A stretch of 64,000 nucleotides of DNA from Promicromonosporaceae bacterium (GTDB lineage: Bacteria > Actinomycetota > Actinomycetes > Actinomycetales > Cellulomonadaceae). A program made the translations under genes and the position numbers. Location of the stretch: NCBI GenBank assembly GCA_009783295.1, contig WRHK01000001.1, positions 112,542 to 176,541 of the forward strand, given 5' to 3'. Below the pieces are notes generated by a model. It was not told the DNA's origin. It was given only the letters and a program-made list of their open reading frames with translations, and ran no database searches. Shown one piece after another: positions 40,807 through 49,583 of this stretch (positions are counted from its first letter, which is position 1; each line of letters begins with the position of its first letter).

Positions 40807-41644
40807 TGTCGTCGGACTTGAGCCACTCCGTGCGCAGCTTCGCGAGCGTGCCGTCGGCCTCGAGCGTGTCGACGGCCTGCGAGACGCACGCCGTGAGCGC
40901 CGAGCCCTTGTCGAGCACGAGGCCCAGCTTCTCGGGGGCGCCCACCGGGGGCAGCGTGCCGATCACCTGGGTGTCGGGGAAGTAGACGGTCGCGGCGGCC
41001 ACGCCCTGGTCGACGTCCATGACCATCGCGTCGATCTGGCCTGCCGAGAGCGCCTGCATGCCGTCGCCGGCCGCGTTGAACGGGACCACCTGCACCTTGT
41101 CGCCCCAGGCCGCCTTCGCCGCGTCGAGCGACGTCTGCCCGGCGGTGACGCCCACCTTGGCGCCGTCCAGCGCGGCGAGCGTGGTGGCGCCGGCGTACTT
41201 GCCCCTGTCGGCGACGATGACGCCCTGCCGGGTGGTCAGGTAGGGCGACGAGAAGTCGACGGCCTGGCGGCGGGCGTCGGTGATGGTCACCTGGTAGGCG
41301 GCGAGGTCGAACGGCTTCTGCGCGGGGGAGATGATCTGGTCGAACGCCACGTTCACCCAGGTGACCTGGTCGTGGGTGTAGCCGAGCTTGCCGGCGACGG
41401 CGTACACGAGCGCCGACTCGAAGCCCTTGCCGCTGGTGCGGTCGCCGATGTACCAGGGGGCGAACGGGTCGCTCGCCCCGACGGTCAGCCTGCCGTCGGT
41501 GAGGGTGGGCAGCGAGGCCGGGTCGCACGCGACGGGCGAGGCCGACGCGGCGTCGTCCGCCGTCGGGCCCGCGGAGCAGGCCGCGAGGGCCAGCGCGGCG
41601 AGGGCGAGGACGGCGGGCAAGGTCAGGCGGGTGAGGGAGCGCAC
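40790..41644 (-). CDS. amino-acid ABC transporter substrate-binding lipoprotein (family 3), orphan
   Basis: A 284-residue extracellular binding protein with a lipobox LALAACSAG at the end of the signal peptide. The family 3 pattern is GRLTVGASDPFAPWYIGD, PFDLAAYQVTITDARRQAVDFSSPYL and GAKVGVTAGQTSLDAAK. It would bind a polar amino acid or similar ligand. No permease or ATPase gene adjoins it: the next gene, 71 bp upstream, is bioY. The GTG start gives the normal signal peptide; a ribosome-binding site is not obvious. Confidence 0.9.
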   Translation of the reverse strand: MRSLTRLTLPAVLALAALALAACSAGPTADDAASASPVACDPASLPTLTDGRLTVGASDPFAPWYIGDRTSGKGFESALVYAVAGKLGYTHDQVTWVNVAFDQIISPAQKPFDLAAYQVTITDARRQAVDFSSPYLTTRQGVIVADRGKYAGATTLAALDGAKVGVTAGQTSLDAAKAAWGDKVQVVPFNAAGDGMQALSAGQIDAMVMDVDQGVAAATVYFPDTQVIGTLPPVGAPEKLGLVLDKGSALTACVSQAVDTLEADGTLAKLRTEWLKSDDITVLG

Positions 41645-41715
41645 CGCCCGAGCGTAGGCACGCCCCCGGTCGCCCGTGGGGACCGGGAGCGTGCCGCTCA
41701 CCACATCCGGACTGC

Positions 41716-42324
41716 TCAGGCCTGGTCGGGCGCGGCGCGGCGAGCCGTGACGAACCGCTGCGCGGTCCACAGCGTGGGCAGCACGCCGGCGACGATCGCC
41801 GACTTCACGGCGTCGCCCGCGAGGAACGGCACGACGCCGGCCTGCAGCGTCTGGGCGAGGTCGAGGTGCGCGTACACGGCGAGCCACGGGGCACCCACCA
41901 GGTAGACGACGACGCTCGCGGCGGCCGCCCCGAGGAACGTGCGCCACACCGAGCGGTCGCCGCCCGAGCGAGCGAGGCGGCCCATGATCACGGCGGCGGG
42001 CAGGTAGCCGAGCACGTAGCCGAACGACGCGAAGGCCCAGCCGCTGGTGGCGCCGGCGAACACCGGCGCCCCGACGACGCCGGCCACGGCGAACAGCCCG
42101 ATCGAGTACGCGGCGAGGCGCGGGCCCAGGGCGGCGCCGACCCCCAGCACGGCGAGCGTGCCCAGCGAGAGCGGCACGGGGGTGAACCAGAGCGGGACGG
42201 CGACCTGCCCGAGCAGGGCGACGACGGCGGCACCGGCCACCACGGCCACGGCGGAACGGACACGGCCGGCGGGGAGCACCTCGACGAGGGTGCGGGCCGG
42301 GGTTGCGGCGAGGGTCTGCGACAT
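41716..42324 (-). CDS. bioY: biotin transporter BioY (ECF S component)
   Basis: A 202-residue membrane protein with six helices. Hallmarks of BioY are FTPVPLSLGTLAVLGVGAALGPRLAAYSIGLFAVAGVVGAPVFAG, TSGWAFASFGYVLGYLPAAVIMGRLA and VVPFLAGDAVKSAIVAGVLP. It captures biotin and works with an ECF energising module (EcfA/T) encoded elsewhere, or alone at low efficiency. The ATG is chosen as giving a typical short N-terminus. No biotin synthesis genes adjoin it. Confidence 0.94.
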   Translation of the reverse strand: MSQTLAATPARTLVEVLPAGRVRSAVAVVAGAAVVALLGQVAVPLWFTPVPLSLGTLAVLGVGAALGPRLAAYSIGLFAVAGVVGAPVFAGATSGWAFASFGYVLGYLPAAVIMGRLARSGGDRSVWRTFLGAAAASVVVYLVGAPWLAVYAHLDLAQTLQAGVVPFLAGDAVKSAIVAGVLPTLWTAQRFVTARRAAPDQA

Positions 42325-42555
42325 GGTCACAGACTTTTGCAGACACCGTCGACCCCGCGACAGTGCGCCCTCGTACAAGCCCAGGATGCGGGAACTGTGT
42401 ACATCGCCCGCCGAAACGCGGCACATGGGCGCGACGAGCCCGCTCCTGGCGCCCGCCGCACCCCTACTCTCGAACGGTGCGCGCCGCAGGTGCGCGCGAC
42501 GTCCCGCTGTCGCACGCAGGCAGCACCGCCGCCACACCGCACGGAGCCCCTCCCC

Positions 42556-44451
42556 ATGTCCGAGCCCGCGAACAGGGCTGCCCCGCAGCCCGCCGCGCCG
42601 TCCGGCGTCCCCACTCTCGCCCTGCCGGCGGTCGCGCCGCCGCAGCCGGCCCAGCCCGCGCCGCCCGCACAGCCCGAGCCGGCCGCCGAGCCCACGCCGC
42701 TCCCCGACGCCGAGACGACGCCTGACGCCCCTCGCCGCCGCGGCCGCCGCGCCCTGCTCTGGAGCGCCGCGGGCGTCGTCGCGCTGGGCGGCGCGTACGC
42801 CGGCGCCCAGTGGTACGTCGCCGACCGCGTGCCCACGGGCACCAGCGTCGCGGGCGTCGCGGTGGGCGGGAAGCTGCACCACGAGGCCGTCGCCGCGCTC
42901 GACGCGGGCCTCACGGAGCGCGCCGGCGAGCACCTGACCCTCGCCGCGGCCACGGCCACCGCCGAGGTCCACCCGTCCGACGCCGGCCTCGCGCTGGACA
43001 CGACCGGCACCGTCGACGGGCTGACCGGGTTCTCACTGCACCCCGCGCGCCTGTGGGCGCACCTGAGCGGCGGCTCCGACGTCGCGCCGGCCATCACCGT
43101 GGACCGCGACGCGCTCGACGCCGCCGCGGCCGGCCTCGCCGAGAAGCTGCACGTCGAGCCGGTGGACGGCAGCGTCGGCTTCGCCGAGGGCGCCGCCGTG
43201 ACCACGCCCGCGACCGCCGGGTCGTCCGTGACGGCCGACGACGTCGCCGCCGCGATCGAGGCCGGCTGGCTGCGCGCCGCCGGCCCCCTCGGCGTGCCCT
43301 CCGAGCAGGTCGAGCCGGAGATCACGCAGGAGGCCACGGACGCCGCGTACGCGCTGGCGCAGCACATCGCGGGCTCGCCCGTCACGGTCGAGGTCGGCAG
43401 CCAGACCGCCGAGCTCCCGGGCAGCGTGCTCGCGAGCGCCGTGTCGTTCGAGGCCGTCGAGGGCGAACTCGTCCCGTCGTTCGACGGCGACGCCATCCGC
43501 GCCGCCGTGGCCGAGCGGACCTCCGGCCTGCTGGCCAACCCCGTCGAGGCGCGCTTCCAGTTCGTCGAGGGGCGCCCGCAGATCACCGGCGGCACGCCCG
43601 GCACCACGTTCGACACCGCCCAGCTCGCCGCCGCGGTGCACGACGCAGCCGTCGGCGACGACCGGGTCGCCCGCGTCGACGTCGTCGAGCAGGCGCCTGC
43701 GACGTCGCGCGCCGACCTCGAGGCCCTCGGGGTGCGCGAGGTGGTCTCGAGCTTCTCCACGGGCCTGACCAACGACGCCGTGCGCACGGGCAACATCCGC
43801 CGCGGCGCCGAGCTCATCACGGGCACGCTGATCCGCCCCGGGGAGACGTTCTCGCTGCTCGGGGCCCTGGGTCCTGTGACCACGGCGAACGGCTTCGGCA
43901 ACGCCCCGATGATCGTCAACGGGCAGTTCGTGCCCGGCGTGGGCGGCGGCCTGTCGCAGCTCGCGACGAACGTCTACAACGTGGGCTTCTTCGCCGGGTT
44001 CGAGGACGTCGAGCACCGGCCGCACTCGGTGTGGATCCCCCGCTACCCGGCGGGCCGCGAGGCCACCATCGCCACCGGGTCGATCGACACGCGTTTCCGG
44101 AACAACTCGCCGCACGGCGCTGTCGTTCGGGCGTGGGTGGGCGGCGGCCAGCTGCACGTCCAGCTGTGGAGCACCCACCACTTCCGGGTCGAGTCGTGGC
44201 AGTCGCCCAAGACGAACATCCGCCCCGCCGAGACGGTCCCGTCGTCGGCGCCGGGCTGCACGCCGCGCTCGCGCGGGCAGGACGGCTTCACCATCACCAA
44301 CGGGCGCCGCGTGTTCCGCGGCAGCACGCTCGTGATCGACGAGTCGAACACCTGGACCTACCGCCCGGACCACGGCACGTCGTGCGCGCCGCCGCCGCAG
44401 CAGCACGCGCCCGAGGCCCCGCAGGACGGCGGTGACGAGCCCGCCGAGTGA
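42556..44451 (+). CDS. VanW-family protein with peptidoglycan-binding-like domains
   Basis: A 631-residue envelope protein. Residues 1-70 are Pro/Ala-rich and probably cytoplasmic. One helix follows (ALLWSAAGVVALGGAYAGAQWYV), then two PG_binding_4-type repeats with TGTSVAGVAVGGKLHHEAVAAL, and a C-terminal VanW domain (RRGAELITGTLIRPGETFSLLGALGPVTTANGF, VPGVGGGLSQLATNVYNVGFFAGF, ERPHS-like EHRPHSVWIPRYPAGREAT). The VanW role is unknown despite its occurrence near vancomycin genes; no van genes are present here. The ATG gives a type II membrane topology. Confidence 0.92.
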   Translation: MSEPANRAAPQPAAPSGVPTLALPAVAPPQPAQPAPPAQPEPAAEPTPLPDAETTPDAPRRRGRRALLWSAAGVVALGGAYAGAQWYVADRVPTGTSVAGVAVGGKLHHEAVAALDAGLTERAGEHLTLAAATATAEVHPSDAGLALDTTGTVDGLTGFSLHPARLWAHLSGGSDVAPAITVDRDALDAAAAGLAEKLHVEPVDGSVGFAEGAAVTTPATAGSSVTADDVAAAIEAGWLRAAGPLGVPSEQVEPEITQEATDAAYALAQHIAGSPVTVEVGSQTAELPGSVLASAVSFEAVEGELVPSFDGDAIRAAVAERTSGLLANPVEARFQFVEGRPQITGGTPGTTFDTAQLAAAVHDAAVGDDRVARVDVVEQAPATSRADLEALGVREVVSSFSTGLTNDAVRTGNIRRGAELITGTLIRPGETFSLLGALGPVTTANGFGNAPMIVNGQFVPGVGGGLSQLATNVYNVGFFAGFEDVEHRPHSVWIPRYPAGREATIATGSIDTRFRNNSPHGAVVRAWVGGGQLHVQLWSTHHFRVESWQSPKTNIRPAETVPSSAPGCTPRSRGQDGFTITNGRRVFRGSTLVIDESNTWTYRPDHGTSCAPPPQQHAPEAPQDGGDEPAE

Positions 44452-44463
44452 CCGGCGCGCCCG

Positions 44464-45006
44464 CTACCAGGGCGCCCGCGTCGCCTTCCAGTCGACCACG
44501 CTGAGCGGCACCGTCAGCACGGGCCGGTGCTGGTGGTGAGCCAGGTGCACCGCCACCGAGCCCTCGATCATCTCCCGCACGTGCGCCGCCGTCCCGGGCG
44601 CCCGCGTGCCGACGACGATCACCGCGGCGTCCACGGCGCGCGCCAGGTGCGTGAGCGCGCGGTCGGGCCGCCCGGCCAGGTAGACGAACCGCCACGGGAC
44701 GCCCGCGCCTGCGAGGACGCCGTCGAGCTGCGCCTGCAGCTTCTCGGCCGTCTGCTGCCAGTCGACGTCGCCCGTGTCGGGGTCGATGGACGCGTGCGTC
44801 ACCGTCCCGTCGGGGTGCTCCAGCACGGTGTAGCGCGACACGTCGGCGTAGGCGAGGTGCATCGTCGTAGCGCCCGCCGCCCGCGCCCACGCGAGCGCCG
44901 TCAGCGGCACCAGCTCGTCCTGACCGGGCGTGACGCCCACGACGACGGCGTGCCCAGCGGGCTCGACCATCCGGTCGACCGCGGGCTGCGGGACCTGGTT
45001 GTTCAC
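44464..45006 (-). CDS. universal stress protein-like, two-part Usp domain
   Basis: A 180-residue protein with the Usp pattern AVVVGVTPGQDELVPLTALAWARAAG and the C-terminal AAVIVVGTRAPGTAAHVREMIEGSVAVHLAHHQHRPVLTVP. An insert of about 35 residues (VLEHPDGTVTHASIDPDTGDVDWQQTAEKLQ) sits after the second strand. The GTG start has GGGAGGAG 5 nt upstream. It is convergent with the VanW-type gene and divergent from the DUF11-type secreted protein. Confidence 0.82.
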   Translation of the reverse strand: MNNQVPQPAVDRMVEPAGHAVVVGVTPGQDELVPLTALAWARAAGATTMHLAYADVSRYTVLEHPDGTVTHASIDPDTGDVDWQQTAEKLQAQLDGVLAGAGVPWRFVYLAGRPDRALTHLARAVDAAVIVVGTRAPGTAAHVREMIEGSVAVHLAHHQHRPVLTVPLSVVDWKATRAPW

Positions 45007-45140
45007 GTCCGCTCCTCCCGTCCGCACCGCGGCACCGTCGCCGCACTCAGCAGGCTACGCGCGCGGTGAACCGTGGGCAGTCCGTCGACGTCGTGCTTCA
45101 TGGGACCGACGTCGTCGGCCTCGTCTGCGAAGGAGGAGAC

Positions 45141-46010
45141 ATGTTCAGCCTGTTCCACCACAGCCGCGTTGCCGCCGTCGGGTTGACGGCGGCGACGCTG
45201 GCGCTGGGCGCCACCGCGGTCGCCGCGGCGCCCGCGTTCGCCGACACCTTCACCTCGGCCGACGGCGTCGTCACCGCCGTCGGGCCGACCACCCTCGCCG
45301 CCGGCGTCGCGGGCACGTACACCGTGACCTTCACGAACACCACGTCCGAGACGACCAACGGCATCGCGGGCATCGCCTTCGACGTGACGACGCCGACCGG
45401 GATGAGCCTGACGCACAGCGCCGGCTGCTCGAGCCTCGGCGGCGGGCACGGCCAGGTCAACTTCGTGTGCATCGCGCCGAACCTGGCCCCGGGCGCCTCG
45501 GTCACCGCGACGTTCACCGAGGTGGGGACCACGCCCGGCACGGCGACGCTGGGGCTCAGCGCCTTCGGCTCCACGCCCACGTCCGGCACGTTCGGCGACA
45601 GCCTGAACATCCCGGTGACCACGCTCCCCGCCCCGACGGACGTCCAGGTCACGGGCTCCTCGAACAACGGCGGCCCGCAGGTGGGCGCCACCTTCACGTA
45701 CACGTTCCAGGTGAAGGACAACGGGCCCACCGGCGCCTCCGGTGTCGCCTTCGACACCCAGCTGCCCCCGGGCCTCGCGCTCGCCGGAACCGCCGCCGCG
45801 AGCCTGGGCACGTGCACCACGGACACGACCGCCGGGACGGTCCACTGCGACATCGGGAACCTGAACGTAGGCCAGCAGTCGGTCATCACGTTCCCGGCCA
45901 CCGCGTCCGCCGCCGGGTCCTTCGCGACCACCGGGACCGTCACGATGACGGGCACGGACAGCCAGCCCGCGAACAACGCCGTCACCGTGACGGTGCAGCC
46001 GCGGAGCTGA
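45141..46010 (+). CDS. secreted DUF11-repeat protein
   Basis: A 289-residue exported protein. The signal peptide (VAAVGLTAATLALGATAVAAAPAFA) is followed by two Ig-like beta-sandwich repeats of the DUF11 type: GTYTVTFTNTTSETTNGIAGIAFDVTTPTGM and ATFTYTFQVKDNGPTGASGVAFDTQLPPGLALAG, each ending in a Cys-containing strand (FVCIAPNLAPG; VHCDIGNLNVGQ). No LPxTG or lipobox is seen, so it is released or held non-covalently. The start ATG follows AAGGAGGAGAC; a longer frame begins at 45066. A perfect terminator follows. Confidence 0.87.
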   Translation: MFSLFHHSRVAAVGLTAATLALGATAVAAAPAFADTFTSADGVVTAVGPTTLAAGVAGTYTVTFTNTTSETTNGIAGIAFDVTTPTGMSLTHSAGCSSLGGGHGQVNFVCIAPNLAPGASVTATFTEVGTTPGTATLGLSAFGSTPTSGTFGDSLNIPVTTLPAPTDVQVTGSSNNGGPQVGATFTYTFQVKDNGPTGASGVAFDTQLPPGLALAGTAAASLGTCTTDTTAGTVHCDIGNLNVGQQSVITFPATASAAGSFATTGTVTMTGTDSQPANNAVTVTVQPRS

Positions 46011-46015
46011 CCCTT

Positions 46016-46062
46016 CCCAGGGTGTCCCTCGCGCTGTCCTCGTGCGCGAGGGACACCCTGGG
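46016..46062. terminator. perfect 19-bp stem terminator
   Basis: Arms 46016-46034 and 46044-46062 are exact complements (CCCAGGGTGTCCCTCGCGC and its complement) with a 9-nt loop. It begins 5 bp after the stop of the DUF11-type gene. No T-tract follows. Confidence 0.8.
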
Positions 46063-46253
46063 CCTGGCTGCTGCGCTGCAGGTCACAGGCCTGAACAGGG
46101 CTTGACGGGCGGCCTGAGAGGTGACTTGGACGACCGACCGGGTGAAATCTCGCCCACCTGCTGAGATGCCCTATTTCGGCGGAATCCGACGTGGTTGACT
46201 CGCGCGCCCGACAAGCCCGTCGGCGCCGCCAGTACTCGGAGTTGTGAGGCTCA

Positions 46254-47306
46254 GTGACCCCCGCTCGACTTCGACGCGCCCTCGCGTCGGCCTTCGCCTT
46301 GTCCCTCGTGACCGCCTTCGGGGTCACGGCTCTCGACGCCCCGGCGTCGGCTGCCGCCAGCAAGGTCCTCTTCTGCCACGCCACCGGCAGCGCGTCCAAC
46401 CCGTGGGTCCGCATCAACACCAGCGTCAACGCGTTCTTCAACGCGGGCCACGTCGACCACCCGGACGACGTCTTCCCGCCGGTGAGCTCCCCCAAGTTCA
46501 GCACGCCGGGCCAGGGCCTGCACGGCGCCTTCACGGCCGACGACCAGGCCTTCATCGACAACGGCTGCGCCGCCCCGGCGACCGCGCCCGCCGCGGTGCC
46601 GGTGCCGGACCCGACGCCGTCGCCCGAGTCCTCGACGGCCGACCCGACGCCCACGCCCGAGCCCGCCCTGACGCCTGACGTGGCCCCCACGCCCGAGCCC
46701 GCCGCCCCCGGCGTGCCGGACGTCGCCGTGTTCTTCACCGACTGCAGCACCGCCGACGGCACGGGCACGGTCCAGATCCAGGTCGTCGACGACGCCGGCT
46801 TCGGCATCGTAGTGACGCTCGACGGCGCGGCCGTGGCCGACGTCGCCTCCATCCCCGTCCACGTGCCGGGCACGCACACGGTGGTCGTGACGTTCACCAG
46901 CGACGACGCCTCCGTCCAGGTGCCGCAGCCGCTGACCTTCACCTACGACTTCGGCAGCTGCCCCGCCCCGGGCGCCTCGCCGAGCCCGACGGCGTCCGAC
47001 CCCGCGGCCATCGTGCCGCTGGCCGCGGAGGACCCGCTGCCCAGCGACCCGGCCTCGCCGTCGGCCGACCCGTCCGACCCGGCCGCTCCGGCCGCCGACG
47101 TCGTCCCGGCCGCCGCTGCTGCCGCCGACCCGGCCACGCCCAGCGCGTCGCCGTCCTCCTCGCCGCGCGTCGTCGCCGACGGCACCGACCGCCTCGCGAT
47201 GACCGGTGCGCAGGTCGGCGGCCTGGTGTTCGGCGGCGTCGTCCTGGTGGCCCTGGGCACGGGCCTGGTGCTGCTCTCCCGCCGCCGCGCCGCGATGCGC
47301 GGCTGA
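46254..47306 (+). CDS. LAxTG-anchored surface protein
   Basis: A 350-residue cell-wall protein. A signal peptide ends near APASAAA. A domain VLFCHATGSASNPWVRINTSVNAFFNAGHVDHPDDVFPP follows, of a type seen in many actinobacterial surface proteins. Then come a Pro/Thr/Glu-rich linker, a beta-rich domain (VAVFFTDCSTADGTGTVQIQVVDD) and an Ala/Pro/Ser/Asp linker. The sorting signal is LAMTG followed by a hydrophobic helix and RRRAAMRG. The LAxTG form is the class E sortase signal. No sortase gene is in the window. The GTG start lacks a strong ribosome-binding site. Confidence 0.88.
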   Translation: MTPARLRRALASAFALSLVTAFGVTALDAPASAAASKVLFCHATGSASNPWVRINTSVNAFFNAGHVDHPDDVFPPVSSPKFSTPGQGLHGAFTADDQAFIDNGCAAPATAPAAVPVPDPTPSPESSTADPTPTPEPALTPDVAPTPEPAAPGVPDVAVFFTDCSTADGTGTVQIQVVDDAGFGIVVTLDGAAVADVASIPVHVPGTHTVVVTFTSDDASVQVPQPLTFTYDFGSCPAPGASPSPTASDPAAIVPLAAEDPLPSDPASPSADPSDPAAPAADVVPAAAAAADPATPSASPSSSPRVVADGTDRLAMTGAQVGGLVFGGVVLVALGTGLVLLSRRRAAMRG

Positions 47307-47330
47307 CGCACGACCCCCCCCGGGGCGGGG

Positions 47331-47363
47331 GCTCTATCTCGCGAGGGTGCGCTCTATCTCGCG
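47331..47363. repeat. 20-bp-phased repeat, locus D (two copies)
   Basis: Two identical cores GCTCTATCTCGCG start at 47331 and 47351, exactly 20 bp apart, in the 200-bp gap between the LAxTG protein and ftsE. The linkers are G-rich. Confidence 0.88.
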
Positions 47364-47506
47364 GGGGGTGAGGCGGGGGACCGACGGTTCTCGCCTGCCC
47401 GGCGTGTCAATGCCCCGGGGGCTCTCGGGGCCGTGCGATGGTCGAATCCGACCCGCCCGTCTCGGGCGGTTCGACCGCACCGTCCCCGAGCACGGGAGCC
47501 CGCGCC

Positions 47507-48664
47507 GTGATCCGATTCGAGTCCGTGTCGAAGGTCTATGCCCGTGGGGCGAGGCCTGCTCTCGACTGCGTGAGCGTCGACGTCGCCCGAGGCGAGTTCG
47601 TGTTCCTCGTCGGGGCGTCCGGTTCCGGCAAGTCGACGTTCCTGCGGCTGGCGCTCCGCGAGGAGCGGCCCACGCGCGGCACGATCTACGTCGCCGGCCG
47701 CGACCTGTCCCGCATGTCGGGCTGGAAGGTGCCGTCGCTGCGCCGCAGCATCGGCATGGTCTTCCAGGACTTCCGCCTGCTGCCCAACAAGACCGTCTAC
47801 GAGAACGTCGCGTTCGCCCTTGAGGTGATCGGCCGCCCCCGCCACGTCATCAAGACGACGGTGCCGGAGGTGCTGGAGATGGTGGGCCTGGACGGCAAGG
47901 AGAAGCGCCGTCCGCACGAGCTCTCGGGCGGTGAGCAGCAGCGCGTCGCGATCGCGCGTGCGTTCGTCAACCGCCCGCCGATCCTGCTCGCCGACGAGCC
48001 CACCGGAAACCTCGACCCCACGACGTCGCTCGGCATCATGCGTCTGCTGGAGCGCATCAACCGCACGGGCACCACGGTGGTCATGGCCACGCACGACGAC
48101 GAGATCGTCAACGAGATGCGCAAGCGCGTCGTCGAGCTGAGCGCCGGCCACGTGGTGCGCGACGAGGCCGCCGGCGTCTACGGCGAGCGCGAGCGCATCC
48201 TGCCCGACGTCGCCGCCTCACCCGTGCTGGACGCCCCGGGCCAGGGTGCGCGCCAGGTCCACCGCATCGAGGTGACGCCCGAGGCGGGCGACCTCGAGGC
48301 CGAGGCCGCCGCCGAGGCCGCGGCAGCCCGAGCGGACGACGACGCCGCCCCCGTGTCCCGCGTGCGCCGCCAGGGCGCCCTGCGCCGGGCCGAGCGCCGC
48401 ACGGCTCCCGCCGCCGCGGCCGCCACGGACGACGCCCCTGCCGAGGTCCAGGCCCCGGACGACGACCCGCCCACGCAGCTCGCCCCCGCCGTGGTGGTCG
48501 TCCCCGAGCCCGTCGTCCCCGAGCCCGTGACCTACGCCGCACCCACCCCCTACATCCCGGTCCGCCGCGTGGACCCGGCGGCGGTGCGCCCGCCGTCGGA
48601 GGCCGACGACGTCGTGCGGCAGGTGCTGCGAGAGCACGCCGTGCGCACGGGCCAGGAGGGCTGA
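47507..48664 (+). CDS. ftsE: cell-division ATP-binding protein FtsE with long C-terminal extension
   Basis: The first ~230 residues are a standard Fts[21 protein letters not shown], Walker [11 protein letters not shown]-loop [20 protein letters not shown], signature [15 protein letters not shown] and Walker [14 protein letters not shown]. FtsE with FtsX regulates a cell-wall hydrolase at the septum. The remaining ~155 residues are a disordered Ala/Glu/Pro-rich tail ([31 protein letters not shown]) ending in a helix ([17 protein letters not shown]), not present in E. coli FtsE. The GTG start at 47507 matches the family N-terminus; an ATG 23 codons upstream also opens the frame. ftsX follows after 3 bp. 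Confidence 0.93.
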   Translation: MIRFESVSKVYARGARPALDCVSVDVARGEFVFLVGASGSGKSTFLRLALREERPTRGTIYVAGRDLSRMSGWKVPSLRRSIGMVFQDFRLLPNKTVYENVAFALEVIGRPRHVIKTTVPEVLEMVGLDGKEKRRPHELSGGEQQRVAIARAFVNRPPILLADEPTGNLDPTTSLGIMRLLERINRTGTTVVMATHDDEIVNEMRKRVVELSAGHVVRDEAAGVYGERERILPDVAASPVLDAPGQGARQVHRIEVTPEAGDLEAEAAAEAAAARADDDAAPVSRVRRQGALRRAERRTAPAAAAATDDAPAEVQAPDDDPPTQLAPAVVVVPEPVVPEPVTYAAPTPYIPVRRVDPAAVRPPSEADDVVRQVLREHAVRTGQEG

Positions 48665-48667
48665 GGG

Positions 48668-49582
48668 ATGAGGCTGCGTTTCGTCATCACCGAGGTGCTG
48701 CACGGGCTGCGCCGCAACCTGTCGATGGTGGTCTCGGTGGTGCTGGTGACGTTCGTGTCGCTGGCGTTCGTGGGCGCCGCGGCGCTGATCCAGACGCAGG
48801 TCCACAAGCTGCAGGACGACTGGTACAACCTCGTCGAGGTGTCCGTCTTCCTGTGCCCGAGCAACTCCCCGGCGCCCACGTGCGCGGGCGGCGAGGCGAC
48901 CAAGGCGACCATCGACTCCCTGCGCGGCGTCATCGACGACGAGCTGGGCGGCGAGGTCTCCAAGGTCTACTTCGAGACCAAGGCCCAGGCCTTCGACGCG
49001 TTCAAGCAGCAGCACCCGGACGGCATGTTCCACGGCACGCAGCTCACGGTCGACGACATGCAGGCGTCGTTCCGGCTCAAGCTCGCCGACCCGTCGCACT
49101 ACGAGCTGGTCGCCGACGTGCTCCAGGGCCGCGACGGCGTCGAGGAGGTCGTGGACCAGCGGGCCGTGTTCCAGCCGCTGTTCCTCGCGCTCAACCGTCT
49201 GTCGCTGCTGGCGGGCGGCCTCGCCGTCGTCATGCTGCTGACCGCGGTGCTGCTGATCACGACGACGATCCGCCTGTCCGCCGTCTCGCGGCGCCGCGAG
49301 ACCGGGATCATGCGCCTGGTGGGCGCGTCGAACCTGTTCGTCCAGCTCCCGTTCCTGCTCGAGGGCGCGATCGCGGCGCTCGTGGGGTCGCTGCTCGCCG
49401 TCGGCGGGCTGTGGATCGGCGTGCGCTATCTGGTCACGGACTGGCTCGAGAAGTCGGTGAACTGGGTCGCCTACGTGGACACGGGCGACGTCCTGACCGT
49501 CGCGCCGCTGCTGATCGGCATCGCGGTGGTGCTCGCCGTCGTGTCGTCGGTGGTGACGCTCAACCGGTACACGAGGGTGTGA
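48668..49582 (+). CDS. ftsX: cell-division protein FtsX
   Basis: A 304-residue four-helix membrane protein: MRLRFVITEVLHGLRRNLSM at the start, first helix VVSVVLVTFVSLAFVGAAALI. A periplasmic domain with a Cys pair (FLCPSNSPAPTCAGGEATK) follows, then helices LLAGGLAVVMLLTAVLLITTTI, LLEGAIAALVGSLLAVGGLWI and APLLIGIAVVLAVVSSVV. The phrase RRRETGIMRLVGASNLFVQLPFLLEG is the FtsX signature. It pairs with FtsE and probably controls the peptidase encoded next. Confidence 0.95.
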   Translation: MRLRFVITEVLHGLRRNLSMVVSVVLVTFVSLAFVGAAALIQTQVHKLQDDWYNLVEVSVFLCPSNSPAPTCAGGEATKATIDSLRGVIDDELGGEVSKVYFETKAQAFDAFKQQHPDGMFHGTQLTVDDMQASFRLKLADPSHYELVADVLQGRDGVEEVVDQRAVFQPLFLALNRLSLLAGGLAVVMLLTAVLLITTTIRLSAVSRRRETGIMRLVGASNLFVQLPFLLEGAIAALVGSLLAVGGLWIGVRYLVTDWLEKSVNWVAYVDTGDVLTVAPLLIGIAVVLAVVSSVVTLNRYTRV

Positions 49583-49583
49583 C

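Noticed and set aside
42556..44451. Vancomycin-resistance determinant
   Set aside because: A VanW domain alone does not give resistance, and no vanHAX or sensor genes are present.
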